In this document: in pieces, positions 46,731-56,377 of the stretch
Layout: every line of letters starts with the position of its first letter
How positions within the stretch are numbered: position 1 is the stretch's first letter
Assembly: GCF_000686705.1 (NCBI RefSeq)
Contig: NZ_JMLJ01000008.1
Location: 186,001-250,000, forward strand
DNA length: 64,000 nucleotides
Reading direction: 5' to 3'
Origin: Clostridium hydrogeniformans DSM 21757
GTDB lineage: Bacteria; Bacillota; Clostridia; Clostridiales; Clostridiaceae
Translations under genes and position numbers: made by a program
The notes under the pieces: model-generated
Told to the model about the DNA's origin: nothing
Databases searched by the model: none
The model's input: only the letters and a program-made list of their open reading frames with translations

Positions 46731-47144
46731 ATGATTAATGTAGTTATAAGAGAACATAATGATAATATAGTGTCTTTTAATATAGAGGGGCATGCTCTTT
46801 CAAAGGAAGTTATAGAAGAGTCAATAGGTGAAGCCTACGATCTTATATGTAACACCGTATCAACTTTATCACAAAGTGTTATAATTGGTATAGAAGAGGT
46901 ACTTAAACTAAAAGTAAACTATAATATCGATGATGGAGATCTAAGTCTTGATTTAAATTCTTTAGGTGAGATAGATATTTTAAAATGTCAAGTTTTACTT
47001 AAAACTTTTAAGATAAGTATAGAAAGTTCCATTAAAAGTTTAGACTTAAGTTTCGGAAAAAAGAAACGTAAAGAATATATAAAGTTAAAAGTAGAGGAGG
47101 TGCAGTTCCATGCTAATAATGAATCTTCAGTTATTCGCTCATAA
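46731..47144 (+). CDS. prp: L27-processing cysteine protease Prp (YsxB)
   Basis: Prp removes the N-terminal extension of L27 in Firmicutes. The 137 residues contain the His of IEGHAL (about 22) and the Cys of [12 protein letters not shown] (about 43), the expected dyad. The C terminus, about 25 residues longer than many homologues, overlaps the rpmA start by 35 bp. The ATG follows the rplU stop by 2 bp, and no strong SD is seen, which suggests coupling. Confidence 0.9.
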   Translation: MINVVIREHNDNIVSFNIEGHALSKEVIEESIGEAYDLICNTVSTLSQSVIIGIEEVLKLKVNYNIDDGDLSLDLNSLGEIDILKCQVLLKTFKISIESSIKSLDLSFGKKKRKEYIKLKVEEVQFHANNESSVIRS

Positions 47145-47412
47145 AAAAGGAGTTGGTAGCTCCAAGAACGGTAGAGATAGTGAATCGAAGAGACTTGGTG
47201 TAAAGAGTGCCGATGGTCAATTCGTTCTTGCTGGAAATATATTAGTTAGACAAAGAGGAACAAAAATCCATCCAGGAACTAACGTTGGAATAGGTAAAGA
47301 TGATACTCTTTTCGCTAAGATAGATGGAGTAGTAAGATACGAAAGATTAGGAAAAGATAAGAAGAAGGCTAGCGTTTACCCAGTAGATGTTGAGGAAACT
47401 ATAGCTGAATAA
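47110..47412 (+). CDS. rpmA: 50S ribosomal protein L27 with cleavable N-terminal extension
   Basis: L27 reaches the peptidyl-transferase centre with its N terminus. The 100 residues begin with the extension MNLQLFA before [14 protein letters not shown], the sequence Prp cuts in S. aureus and relatives. The extension would block the active site if not removed. GAGGAGG at 47095-47101 supports the start at 47110; a second in-frame ATG lies 9 bp later. A terminator follows. Confidence 0.96.
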   Translation: MLIMNLQLFAHKKGVGSSKNGRDSESKRLGVKSADGQFVLAGNILVRQRGTKIHPGTNVGIGKDDTLFAKIDGVVRYERLGKDKKKASVYPVDVEETIAE

Positions 47413-47424
47413 TTTTTATGAATT

Positions 47425-47451
47425 AAAGGCACCCTGTTAGGGTGCTTTTTT
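47425..47451 (+). terminator. Terminator after rpmA
   Basis: AAAGGCACCCT pairs with AGGGTGCTTTTT around a GTT loop. Confidence 0.9.
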
Positions 47452-47637
47452 AAAATTATAGAAAAATTAGTTGATACATATAATGCCATAAGAATAGTCG
47501 TTCTTATAAATTTAAGTAAGAGTTTATGTAACTTTACCTTTAATTTTGGAAATAATAATAATAACTAGGTTACCTTTATATCTTTTTATTATAAAATTTT
47601 TATTATAAGAAGGTTAAAAAGGAAAAAAATAGAATAA

Positions 47638-48930
<1,293 letters not shown>

Positions 48931-48941
48931 TGGAGGTAAAT

Positions 48942-49247
48942 ATGATAACTAGTAAACAAAGAGCTTATTTAAGATCCTTAGCTCACAAAATAGATCCTAT
49001 ATTTCAGGTTGGAAAAAATGGCATAGAAGATGCTTTCTTAAAGCAGGTAGATGACGCTTTAGAAGCTAGAGAACTTATAAAATTAGCAGTTTTAAACAAT
49101 AGTGGATATGAGGCAAGAGAAGCTTCAGATTTCCTATGTGAAGAGTTAAGATGTGAAGGAGTTCAGGCAATAGGTAATAAATTTGTGATTTATAGAATGT
49201 CAAAGAAGAATCCAAAGATAGAATTACCAAAGCCAAATAAAAAATAG
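48942..49247 (+). CDS. yhbY: YhbY family RNA-binding protein (CRM domain)
   Basis: The frame opens at 48930, but TGGAGGTAA precedes the ATG at 48942, giving 101 residues. It is a single CRM domain with LRSLAHKIDPIFQVGKNG, the GxxG-containing RNA-binding region, and ends KFVIYRMSKK. YhbY associates with pre-50S particles. It lies between obg and nadD. Confidence 0.92.
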   Translation: MITSKQRAYLRSLAHKIDPIFQVGKNGIEDAFLKQVDDALEARELIKLAVLNNSGYEAREASDFLCEELRCEGVQAIGNKFVIYRMSKKNPKIELPKPNKK

Positions 49248-49249
49248 TA

Positions 49250-49852
49250 ATGAAAGTTGGAGTTTTGGGTGGGACTTTTGATCCCATCCATAATGGTCAT
49301 CTCTATATAGCTGAAGAGGCTATAAAGAGGCTTTCCTTAGATAAGTTAATCTTTATGCCTAGTGGAAACCCACCTCATAAAAAGAATAAGGATATTTTAG
49401 ATGGTGTTTTAAGATATGAGCTTATACAGTCTGTTATAAGAGAAAAGGAAAAGTGTTACCTAAGTGATTTTGAACTCCTTAAAAAAGGATTAAGTTATAC
49501 TTATGAAACTCTTGAGTATATAAAAGAAGACTTAGGAAAAGATACTGAAATATATTTTATAACAGGGGCAGATTGCCTAATAGATATATATAAGTGGAAA
49601 AACATAAATGAACTTTTTAACCTATGCAAATTTGTAGTGTTTTATAGGCCAGGTTTTACTGAAGAGGAAATACTAAAGCAAAAGAAAAAGGTAGAAGATG
49701 ATTTTAATGTTGAAATAATATTTTTGCACCTATTAGAAATGAACATATCTTCGACTTATATACGAAAAGCTATAAAAAATGGAGAGGGCTTAAGCTTCTT
49801 ATTACCACCTTCTGTGGAATATATAATAAAAGAATTAAAATTATATAGATAG
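49250..49852 (+). CDS. nadD: Nicotinate-mononucleotide adenylyltransferase
   Basis: NadD joins ATP and NaMN to make deamido-NAD in NAD synthesis. The 200 residues start with the nucleotidyltransferase motif GGTFDPIHNGHL, then PSGNPPHKK and the ISSTYIRKAIKNG (ISSTxIR) motif. The ATG is 2 bp after the yhbY stop, so translation is coupled. Confidence 0.95.
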   Translation: MKVGVLGGTFDPIHNGHLYIAEEAIKRLSLDKLIFMPSGNPPHKKNKDILDGVLRYELIQSVIREKEKCYLSDFELLKKGLSYTYETLEYIKEDLGKDTEIYFITGADCLIDIYKWKNINELFNLCKFVVFYRPGFTEEEILKQKKKVEDDFNVEIIFLHLLEMNISSTYIRKAIKNGEGLSFLLPPSVEYIIKELKLYR

Positions 49853-49863
49853 GAGGCATATTT

Positions 49864-50430
49864 ATGTGGACTGAAGAGCAGATAAAAGGATATTTAAGAG
49901 AAAACTTAAAAGAAAGTAGATATATACATGTTATAGGTGTTATGGAAACAGCTGAAAAACTTGCTACTATTTATGGGGAAGATAAGGTTAAATCTAGATA
50001 TGCAGCTTTAATTCATGATTTAGCTAAACATGAAAGTGGAGAAACTTTAATTTCCATATGTAAAAACCATGGTTATACCTTAAATTCTGTAGAAATAAAT
50101 TCACCTCATCTTCTTCATGGTCTTGTTGGAGCTATAATAGCTAAAGAAAAAATGGGCATAGAGGATGATGATATATTAAATGCAGCTATATTTCATACCA
50201 CAGGAAAAGAAAATATGACTCTTCTTGAGAAAATAATATATATTGCAGATTATATAGAACCAAGTAGAGATTTTCCTGGAGTAGAAGAGCTTAGGGAAAT
50301 AACTTTTAAAAACTTAGATAAAGGTTTGCTTAAAGCTTTTGATAACACCATAAAATTTATTATAGATAAAGGTCTTTTAATACACCAAAGAACCATAGAA
50401 GCTAGAAACTATATTGTAAATAATAAATAG
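49864..50430 (+). CDS. yqeK: HD-domain Ap4A hydrolase YqeK
   Basis: YqeK hydrolyses diadenosine tetraphosphate to ADP. The 188 residues contain HVIGVMETA, the HD pair AALIHDLAKHE and HLLHGLVGA with metal-binding His, then IFHTTGKENM and YIADYIEPSRDF. SD AGGAGG. The usual next gene in Bacillus, rsfS, is absent here and an LCP gene takes its place. Confidence 0.93.
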   Translation: MWTEEQIKGYLRENLKESRYIHVIGVMETAEKLATIYGEDKVKSRYAALIHDLAKHESGETLISICKNHGYTLNSVEINSPHLLHGLVGAIIAKEKMGIEDDDILNAAIFHTTGKENMTLLEKIIYIADYIEPSRDFPGVEELREITFKNLDKGLLKAFDNTIKFIIDKGLLIHQRTIEARNYIVNNK

Positions 50431-50446
50431 ATAAAGGTGAGTGCTT

Positions 50447-51703
50447 ATGGGACATAAGGTGAAAAATAATAAGAAGAAGAAACAAAAAAACAAAATGGCT
50501 ATGGTAATACTTACTTTGCTAATTTGCATTTTAGTAGCTGGATTAACTTCAGCAACTTTTTTTTACAACTTCATTGGTAAATTTAGTAAAAATGATATAA
50601 AGGCTTTAGTACCAAATTCTAAAGATGAACCTATAAATGTTTTACTGTTAGGCTTAGATATAGGAGAGGCTGGTCAAGACAATAAGAAGGTTCCTAAAAG
50701 AAGTGATACTATGATGATAGTAAACTATAATAAAAAAAATGATTCATGTACACTTGTTTCTATACCAAGGGATACCTATGTTGAGATTAACGGTAAAAGC
50801 CAGAAGATAAATGCAGCTCATGCCATAGGAGGACCTTCCTTAGCTATAAAATCTGTAGAGAATCTTTTAGATACTAAAATAAATTATTATGTTACTATAG
50901 ATTATGAAGGCTTTAGGAGCTTTATAGATGCCATTGGCGGTATTGAGATGGAAATAGATAGAGATATGATATACGATGATAATACCCAAAACCTACATAT
51001 AAGGTTTAAAAAGGGAGAGAAAGTAACTTTAGATGGGAAAAAAGCAGAAGAGTTTTTTAGATGGAGAAAAAATAATGATGGTACAGGATTTGCAGATGGA
51101 GATATTGGAAGAATAGAAAATCAACACAAATTAATGTCTAAAGTCATGGAAAAGGTAACTTCTCCTGCTATTGTAACTAAGGTTGGAAAAATTCTTGATG
51201 TAATTCCTAAATATGTAGAAACTAACCTTAATGGTGATGATATATTGAACTATGGAATGAATTTTGTAAAAATGAATAGAGAAAACTTCACTCAATATAC
51301 CCTAAAAGGAGATAGCGAATATATAAAGGGATTGTCTTATTTTTTATATGATAAAAAGAAAAACAAAGAAGTATTATCAATTCTTAATGGGGAAAATAAT
51401 GAGCTTTCAAAAGATAAAGACACAAAAAAGAATCTTAATATAGAAATATTAAATGGCACTAATATAAATGGACTTGCATCAAGCTATTCAAAACTTCTAA
51501 AAGATAATGGTTATGATCATATAACTACAGGTAACACTAAGCCAATAAACAAAAGTAAAGTTATAGTAAAGGGAACAGAAAATAAGGAATTAGAACTTTT
51601 AATAAAAAAAGATTTTAATATCGAAAATATAGAATTTTTAGATGGGGATAATGGAAATTTTGATATAATAGTAATACTAGGAAAAGATTATAAGAAAAAT
51701 TAA
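50447..51703 (+). CDS. LytR-CpsA-Psr (LCP) family protein
   Basis: LCP proteins attach wall polymers such as teichoic acids or polysaccharide to peptidoglycan. AAAGGTGAG supports the ATG at 50447 (418 residues). Order: Lys-rich cytoplasmic N terminus, one membrane helix (about 20-42), LCP domain (about 65-230) with VLLLGLD, RSDTMMI, SIPRDTYV and the GGPSLAIKSVENLL region, and a C-terminal LytR_C domain (about 320-415, NIEILNGTNINGLA). It is coupled to yqeK at 16 bp. Confidence 0.92.
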   Translation: MGHKVKNNKKKKQKNKMAMVILTLLICILVAGLTSATFFYNFIGKFSKNDIKALVPNSKDEPINVLLLGLDIGEAGQDNKKVPKRSDTMMIVNYNKKNDSCTLVSIPRDTYVEINGKSQKINAAHAIGGPSLAIKSVENLLDTKINYYVTIDYEGFRSFIDAIGGIEMEIDRDMIYDDNTQNLHIRFKKGEKVTLDGKKAEEFFRWRKNNDGTGFADGDIGRIENQHKLMSKVMEKVTSPAIVTKVGKILDVIPKYVETNLNGDDILNYGMNFVKMNRENFTQYTLKGDSEYIKGLSYFLYDKKKNKEVLSILNGENNELSKDKDTKKNLNIEILNGTNINGLASSYSKLLKDNGYDHITTGNTKPINKSKVIVKGTENKELELLIKKDFNIENIEFLDGDNGNFDIIVILGKDYKKN

Positions 51704-51721
51704 CACTAAGAGGAGAAGACC

Positions 51722-52621
51722 ATGAGTAAACTTGAAAGAAGAGTAAGTGGGGAATTTAATAATAAAAAAATAAGAGAATATTTAAAGGAAGAACTTAAGC
51801 TTTCTACAAGACTTATAAGGGGGGCAGCCTTAGATAAAAGGATATTAGTAAATGGTAAGGCAGTTAAGCTTAATCATGTAGTTAAAGAAAATGATAAGAT
51901 AGATATAATATTATCTAAAGAAGAAAATCAAGATATAATACCTGAAAAAATAGATCTTGATATAGTTTATGAGGATGAAGATTTAATTGTAATAAACAAA
52001 GCTCCATTTATGGTAGTTCATCCTACTAAAAGTCATAGAACTGGTACATTAGCTAATGGAGTTCTTGGGCATTTTAGAGAGAATAATGAGAACTGTATTG
52101 TAAGGCTTGTAAGTAGATTAGATATGAATACATCAGGACTTATAATAATAGGAAAAAATCAATATGCCCATATGGCCTTATCTAGAGATATGAAAAGTGA
52201 GGACTTTAAGAAAATATACTTAGCTTTAGTCCACGGAAAATTAAAGAAATCTTCAGGAACTATTGATTTACCTATTTATAGGGATGGGGAAGAAAGTATA
52301 AAAAGAGTAGTGGATACTAGAGGGCAAAGAAGCATAACTCATTATACTGTGGAGGAAGAATTTAAGGATTCATCATTAGTAAAGCTTGTATTAGAAACAG
52401 GAAGAACCCATCAAATAAGAGTACATTTAAGCCATTTAAATTGTCCCATATATGGAGATACACTTTATGGATATGAAGATGATAGTAACTTAATTGAAAG
52501 ACAAGGTCTTCATGCCTATGGTTTAGAATTTCCTCATCCAAGGACTGGAGAAATTATAAAACTTACTTCAAAACTTCCGAGGGACATGGAGGATTTAATA
52601 AATACATTGAAAGAGATTTAA
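51722..52621 (+). CDS. RluA/RluD-family pseudouridine synthase
   Basis: This enzyme isomerises uridine in rRNA or tRNA. The 299 residues have an N-terminal S4 domain (about 10-75, STRLIRGAALDKRILVNG) and the catalytic domain with Asp in RLDMNTSGL, where the usual HRLD reads SRLD, then ETGRTHQIRVH and GDTLYGY. Which RNA site it modifies cannot be told. SD GAGGAG. It follows the LCP gene by 18 bp. Confidence 0.92.
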   Translation: MSKLERRVSGEFNNKKIREYLKEELKLSTRLIRGAALDKRILVNGKAVKLNHVVKENDKIDIILSKEENQDIIPEKIDLDIVYEDEDLIVINKAPFMVVHPTKSHRTGTLANGVLGHFRENNENCIVRLVSRLDMNTSGLIIIGKNQYAHMALSRDMKSEDFKKIYLALVHGKLKKSSGTIDLPIYRDGEESIKRVVDTRGQRSITHYTVEEEFKDSSLVKLVLETGRTHQIRVHLSHLNCPIYGDTLYGYEDDSNLIERQGLHAYGLEFPHPRTGEIIKLTSKLPRDMEDLINTLKEI

Positions 52622-52668
52622 AGTTATTATAGAGTTTTAATGTTAGAGATTTTATGGGAGGCGTTAAA

Positions 52669-52917
52669 ATGCCTAAAGTGAAATTAACAATTGTTGAGAG
52701 CCGCTGCAGAAGTGGATATCATAGGAAAGGTGAATCTTACATTGTAGAAGATATTTGTCCACCTATATGTCATGAATTATGGAATAATATTTATCCAAAT
52801 GTATGTGTTCTATTAAATGGAGGGATTTTAGACTATGGAAACAGTAAGGAGAAGAGGTTTGAAGCCAAATGTCCTGACAATGGTAGGGTATTAATACGCG
52901 GTGAGGTATTAGAGTAA
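52669..52917 (+). CDS. TIGR04076 family small protein
   Basis: GGGAGGCG precedes the ATG at 52669, giving 82 residues. It carries conserved Cys in SRCRSGYH, DICPPICHELW and AKCPDNGRV, and ends IRGEVLE. The family is common in anaerobes, and metal or Fe-S binding is plausible, but no function is established. It stands after the pseudouridine synthase gene, 47 bp away. Confidence 0.85.
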   Translation: MPKVKLTIVESRCRSGYHRKGESYIVEDICPPICHELWNNIYPNVCVLLNGGILDYGNSKEKRFEAKCPDNGRVLIRGEVLE

Positions 52918-53097
52918 TTTTAAGACTAAAAATATTAATGAAGGTTACATTTATAAAGATTTTTCTTTAAAATATGATAGAAAAAAGTTAAAAAATTCTT
53001 CTAGAATATAGCGTAATATAAAATATTATTCTATTAAGTTAAAAAGTATGAAAGAATGAATATTGTGATAGCAAAGAAAATTTTATCTTCCCTATAG

Positions 53098-53135
53098 AAA
53101 AGGTACTATGAATATAAAAATTCATAGTACCTTTT
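53098..53135. terminator. Bidirectional terminator between converging genes
   Basis: A perfect 16 bp stem, AAAAGGTACTATGAAT (53098-53113) and ATTCATAGTACCTTTT (53120-53135), lies between the TIGR04076 gene and the end of the NSS transporter gene. Confidence 0.85.
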
Positions 53136-53177
53136 ACAGGACAAAGCTTATAGTTCATTATTGTATTTAGATAAAAG

Positions 53178-54491
53178 CTAGCCTATTCCGCCATATATAA
53201 ATCCTAGAATAATTACTATAAAAGTAACTATAGGAAATAGGTACTTAGATAGATAGTAATAATATTTACCAGGAGACTTCTTAGCTCCAAGTTTTATTTC
53301 ATCCATGGCATTGTTATAACCATATATCCAATAGAAAATAATAGCTACTATAAGAATACCTAAAGGAGCTAGGAATATAGTTATAAAGTCTGAGAACTTT
53401 GAAAAAGCATTCATACTTAAATTAAGAGGAAGAGATAGTATAAATCCTGTTAGGGCAACAATAATTGTAGATTTCTTTCTAGACCAATTAAAATGAGAGA
53501 TAACAGCTTCTACAGGACCTTCAAGCATAACCACTGAAGAAGATATAGCTGCAAATATTACACTTAGGAAAAATACTATACTTACTATTCTACCAAAGGC
53601 CATAGATTTAAACATGGCAGGAACAGTTATGAAAAGTAGGGATGGCCCAGCTGCTATATCTAAGTCAAAAGCAAATACTGCAGGTATTATAACCAAGGAT
53701 GCAAGTACAGCAGAGAGAGTAGTAAATACTGCAGTATTTAAAGTAGAGGAAATAAGATTTATGTCCTTATTTAAATAACTACCATACACCACTAAGGCAC
53801 ATCCAGTAAGAGAAATAGTAAAGAAAGCCTGTCCTAGTGCCATTACCCATGTTTTAACATCTAATAGATATTCCCATCTTGGATTAAAAAGATAACTAAC
53901 TCCTTTAGAAGCTCCAGGAAGGGATAGGGAATTTATTGTAAGAAGTATAAATATTATAAATAAAGCAGGCATAATTATTTTGTTTAATTTTTCAATTCCT
54001 TTTGATATACCAAAAATAACAATACTTAATGTTAAAATAATAGCTAAACCATTCCAAAATATAGTTTCTTTAGTAGCAACAAAGCTTTGGAAGGCTTCAG
54101 TAGGACTTAAAGTTAAGATGTCTCCAGTTAAGCTTAAATAAAAATATTTTAATATCCATCCAACTACAACATTATAAAATACTAATATTCCAAATAAAGC
54201 TAGGGTAGGAATTAAGGAAATAATTTTATATCCTTTAAGATTTTTATCTTTAAAAACCTTTCTTATTCCAGTAAAAGATCCTGTACCTAGAGCACGACCA
54301 AAGGAAACTTCAGTTAAAAACCCAGTAGTACCAAAAACAAATACAAAGAATAAATAAGGAATAAGAAAGGCAGCACCACCATTTTCTCCTATTCTATAAG
54401 GAAACATCCATATGTTCCCAAGACCTACAGCTGCTCCAATACAAGACAGCACAAAACCTAATTTTCCTGAAAATTTTTCTCTTGAACTCAT
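53178..54491 (-). CDS. Sodium-dependent NSS-family amino acid transporter
   Basis: NSS (SLC6-like) transporters import amino acids or related compounds with sodium. The 437 residues start with the family signature LGFVLSCIGAAVGLGNIWMFPYRIGENGG, in part, which forms the sodium and substrate site. About eleven membrane segments follow, as in bacterial members such as the Fusobacterium tyrosine transporter Tyt1. SD AGGAGTGAT. A long leader with a Phe/Tyr-rich peptide and two terminators lies upstream, which suggests an aromatic substrate. Confidence 0.92.
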   Translation of the reverse strand: MSSREKFSGKLGFVLSCIGAAVGLGNIWMFPYRIGENGGAAFLIPYLFFVFVFGTTGFLTEVSFGRALGTGSFTGIRKVFKDKNLKGYKIISLIPTLALFGILVFYNVVVGWILKYFYLSLTGDILTLSPTEAFQSFVATKETIFWNGLAIILTLSIVIFGISKGIEKLNKIIMPALFIIFILLTINSLSLPGASKGVSYLFNPRWEYLLDVKTWVMALGQAFFTISLTGCALVVYGSYLNKDINLISSTLNTAVFTTLSAVLASLVIIPAVFAFDLDIAAGPSLLFITVPAMFKSMAFGRIVSIVFFLSVIFAAISSSVVMLEGPVEAVISHFNWSRKKSTIIVALTGFILSLPLNLSMNAFSKFSDFITIFLAPLGILIVAIIFYWIYGYNNAMDEIKLGAKKSPGKYYYYLSKYLFPIVTFIVIILGFIYGGIG

Positions 54492-54518
54492 TTTATCACT
54501 CCTATTTATTTAATATAT

Positions 54519-54551
54519 AGAAAAAGCCACATAGAATCTTCTATGTGGCTT
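54519..54551 (-). terminator. Leader terminator T2, directly before NSS gene
   Basis: On the minus strand AAGCCACATAGA (54551-54540) pairs with TCTATGTGGCTT (54535-54524) and is followed by a T run. It ends about 28 nt before the start codon, so it would cut transcription before the gene. Confidence 0.8.
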
Positions 54552-54567
54552 AAAATTTTATATAAGT

Positions 54568-54596
54568 AAAGCCACATAGGTTATCCATGTGGCTTT
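54568..54596 (-). terminator. Leader terminator T1
   Basis: AAAGCCACAT-GG pairs with CC-ATGTGGCTTT with one bulge. The arm sequence repeats that of T2. The following T run is weaker (TTACTTATAT). Confidence 0.6.
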
Positions 54597-54613
54597 TAAA
54601 AATCATAATTAGA

Positions 54614-54679
54614 CCTTAGCCAACATAGATACAAACTTTTGATAAAGCTTGTATCTATGACGAAATCATAAATACAAAC
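54614..54679 (-). promoter_or_regulatory. Alternative hairpins of the NSS attenuator
   Basis: On the minus strand, segment 1 (54679-54666, GTTTGTATTTATGA) pairs with segment 2 (54660-54647, TCATAGATACAAGC). Segment 2 can instead pair with segment 3 (54636-54624, GTTTGTATCTATG). The sequence after segment 3 (TTGGCTAA) can pair with TTAGCCA inside the leader peptide frame or, with one bulge, with the AGCCACATAG arm of a terminator. These pairings exclude each other. Confidence 0.7.
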
Positions 54680-54680
54680 T

Positions 54681-54752
54681 CTATCTAAAGTGGCTAAAGT
54701 AAAAGTTATTAATATTAAGTTGTGAATAATTAGAATTTAAATACTTATTCAT
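54681..54752 (-). CDS. Leader peptide of NSS transporter, Phe/Tyr rich
   Basis: A 23-codon frame starts with ATG behind AAAAGGAG at 6 bp spacing, an ideal ribosome binding site. It has six aromatic codons (Tyr4, Tyr9, Phe17, Tyr18, Phe19, Phe22), four of them in the last seven residues (NNFYFSHFR). It ends exactly where the alternative hairpins begin. This is the layout of an attenuator leader peptide for Phe and/or Tyr. No homologue is known to me. Confidence 0.75.
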   Translation of the reverse strand: MNKYLNSNYSQLNINNFYFSHFR

Positions 54753-54792
54753 AATATTCTCCTTTTAGATAGTTTGTATTTTATTGTTTTTA

Positions 54793-54821
54793 ATAATATC
54801 ATCATAAAACCCCTTTGTCAA
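54793..54821 (-). promoter_or_regulatory. Promoter of NSS transporter leader
   Basis: On the minus strand TTGACA (54821-54816) and TATTAT (54798-54793) are 17 bp apart, and TGA before the minus-10 makes it extended. Transcription would start near 54786, giving a leader of about 295 nt. Confidence 0.85.
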
Positions 54822-54886
54822 TAAAAAAAGTATAATATTATACGGAAAAACTGGCAATTTATTAATTAAATCACTATATACAAATA

Positions 54887-54910
54887 TATCCCCTAGAATT
54901 CTAGGGGATA
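54887..54910 (-). terminator. Palindromic hairpin after dacF
   Basis: TATCCCCTAG-AATT-CTAGGGGATA is a perfect palindrome directly after the carboxypeptidase gene. The T run behind it is weak (TATTTGTAT). Confidence 0.65.
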
Positions 54911-54914
54911 AGGC

Positions 54915-56177
54915 TTAGCCTCTTTTAAATTTTTTATATCTTCTTTTAGCTAAGAATTTTCTCTTAATTTTATTAAATCTTATTATAAAAGTTAATATTA
55001 TCACAAGTAAGATAGAACCTGGAATAATATAAAATAAATTATTGTATTTATCATTATAAGTAGAAATAATAGTTTTTGGTTTATCTTCTCCACTAAGAAG
55101 AGGTAACTTTCCAATAACTTTATTATTAAGGGATATAGTAGCCTCAGAAATCACATCATTTTTTACAAAATTTATTTTCTTTAGATCTTTAGAATTAATT
55201 TCTATTTTGGGAGAATCCATTAAATTTTTATTTTTTACATAATAGAAATCTTCCCTACTAATTAATGGTATAGAGGTTTCATATAAGGTTTCGTTACCTA
55301 AATTATCACCTTTATTTATAAGCTTTGAAATAGTAAAGTTATCAAATCCATAATTAAATAAGTTTATAGCATCTTTAAAATATTCATTTTTATTATCAGT
55401 ATGTACTATAGCTGAAACAAGGGTTAGATTATCTTTTTTTGCAGCACTTACAAAACTATGCTTAGCCTCAACGGTGTATCCAGTTTTTCCTGCAATATAT
55501 TCCTTATAATATAATGGATTTTTCTCAAACAATAAAGATACTCTGTTATTTACCCATCTATCTTTATCATATTTATTTGTTCCCTTAAATATATAAAAAG
55601 GTTTTTCACTTATTTCAAGAAACTTAGGATTCTTAATAGCTTCTCTCATTATAAGAGCTAAATCTCTTGCAGAAGTGTAATGGTTCTTATCATATAAGCC
55701 ATTAGGGTTTACAAAGTTTGAATTGGTGGCTCCAAGCTCTTTAGCCCGCTTATTCATAAGCTTTGAGAACTCTTCTACAGAACCAGATATGTTTTCTGCT
55801 AAGGCAACAGCGGCATCATTACAAGATCCTATAAGTAAAGCATTAAGCAGGGATTCAACAGTAACGTCTTCTCCCTCTACAAGACCAAGGGCTGTTCCGT
55901 CAGCTGTGGGAGGAGTTTTACCTATAATAACCTTTTGATTTAATGATCTTTTCTCTAGGGTTATAAGAGCAGTTAATATTTTTGTAGTGGAAGCAGGAGG
56001 AAGGGGTTTATCCATATCCTTGTCAAACAAAACCTCTCCTGTAGTTGCTTCCATAAGAACTACTCCTGCACCTTCTACTTCTGGAGATGGTGTTTTAGCT
56101 AGAGCATTACTACTAAAATTTATATTCATAAAAATAAAAGAAATCAAACTTAAAGTGAACAATTTAAATGTTTTCAT
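54915..56177 (-). CDS. dacF: D-alanyl-D-alanine carboxypeptidase (S11)
   Basis: The enzyme trims the terminal D-Ala from peptidoglycan stems. The frame runs to 56255, but GGAGGG lies 3 bp before the ATG at 56177, giving 420 residues with a typical signal peptide (about 1-27). Active-site motifs are SxxK at Ser63 (ASTTK), SCN and KTG (AGKTGYT). A C-terminal beta domain and a membrane helix (about 385-405) with a basic tail follow. The exact paralogue (DacA, DacB, DacF) is not certain. Confidence 0.9.
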   Translation of the reverse strand: MKTFKLFTLSLISFIFMNINFSSNALAKTPSPEVEGAGVVLMEATTGEVLFDKDMDKPLPPASTTKILTALITLEKRSLNQKVIIGKTPPTADGTALGLVEGEDVTVESLLNALLIGSCNDAAVALAENISGSVEEFSKLMNKRAKELGATNSNFVNPNGLYDKNHYTSARDLALIMREAIKNPKFLEISEKPFYIFKGTNKYDKDRWVNNRVSLLFEKNPLYYKEYIAGKTGYTVEAKHSFVSAAKKDNLTLVSAIVHTDNKNEYFKDAINLFNYGFDNFTISKLINKGDNLGNETLYETSIPLISREDFYYVKNKNLMDSPKIEINSKDLKKINFVKNDVISEATISLNNKVIGKLPLLSGEDKPKTIISTYNDKYNNLFYIIPGSILLVIILTFIIRFNKIKRKFLAKRRYKKFKRG

Positions 56178-56377
56178 AATCCCTCCTAAACAAATAGTAA
56201 ATTTATTAACCCAAACCAAAGTAATTAAAAATAATATTAAAAAATACAAATACATTGAATCTTTTAATATTATCTAAATTATTATAGCAGAAAATCTTTA
56301 TTTTTTCGATATAAAAATTTGGAAAATTGGCAATAATTATGAATAAAAATTAATAAATTATGAAAGGAATACCATAT

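Noticed and set aside
54614-54752. T-box riboswitch before the NSS gene
   Set aside because: No T-box sequence (UGGNACCGCG-type) is present, and the leader ORF with ribosome binding site explains the structure better.
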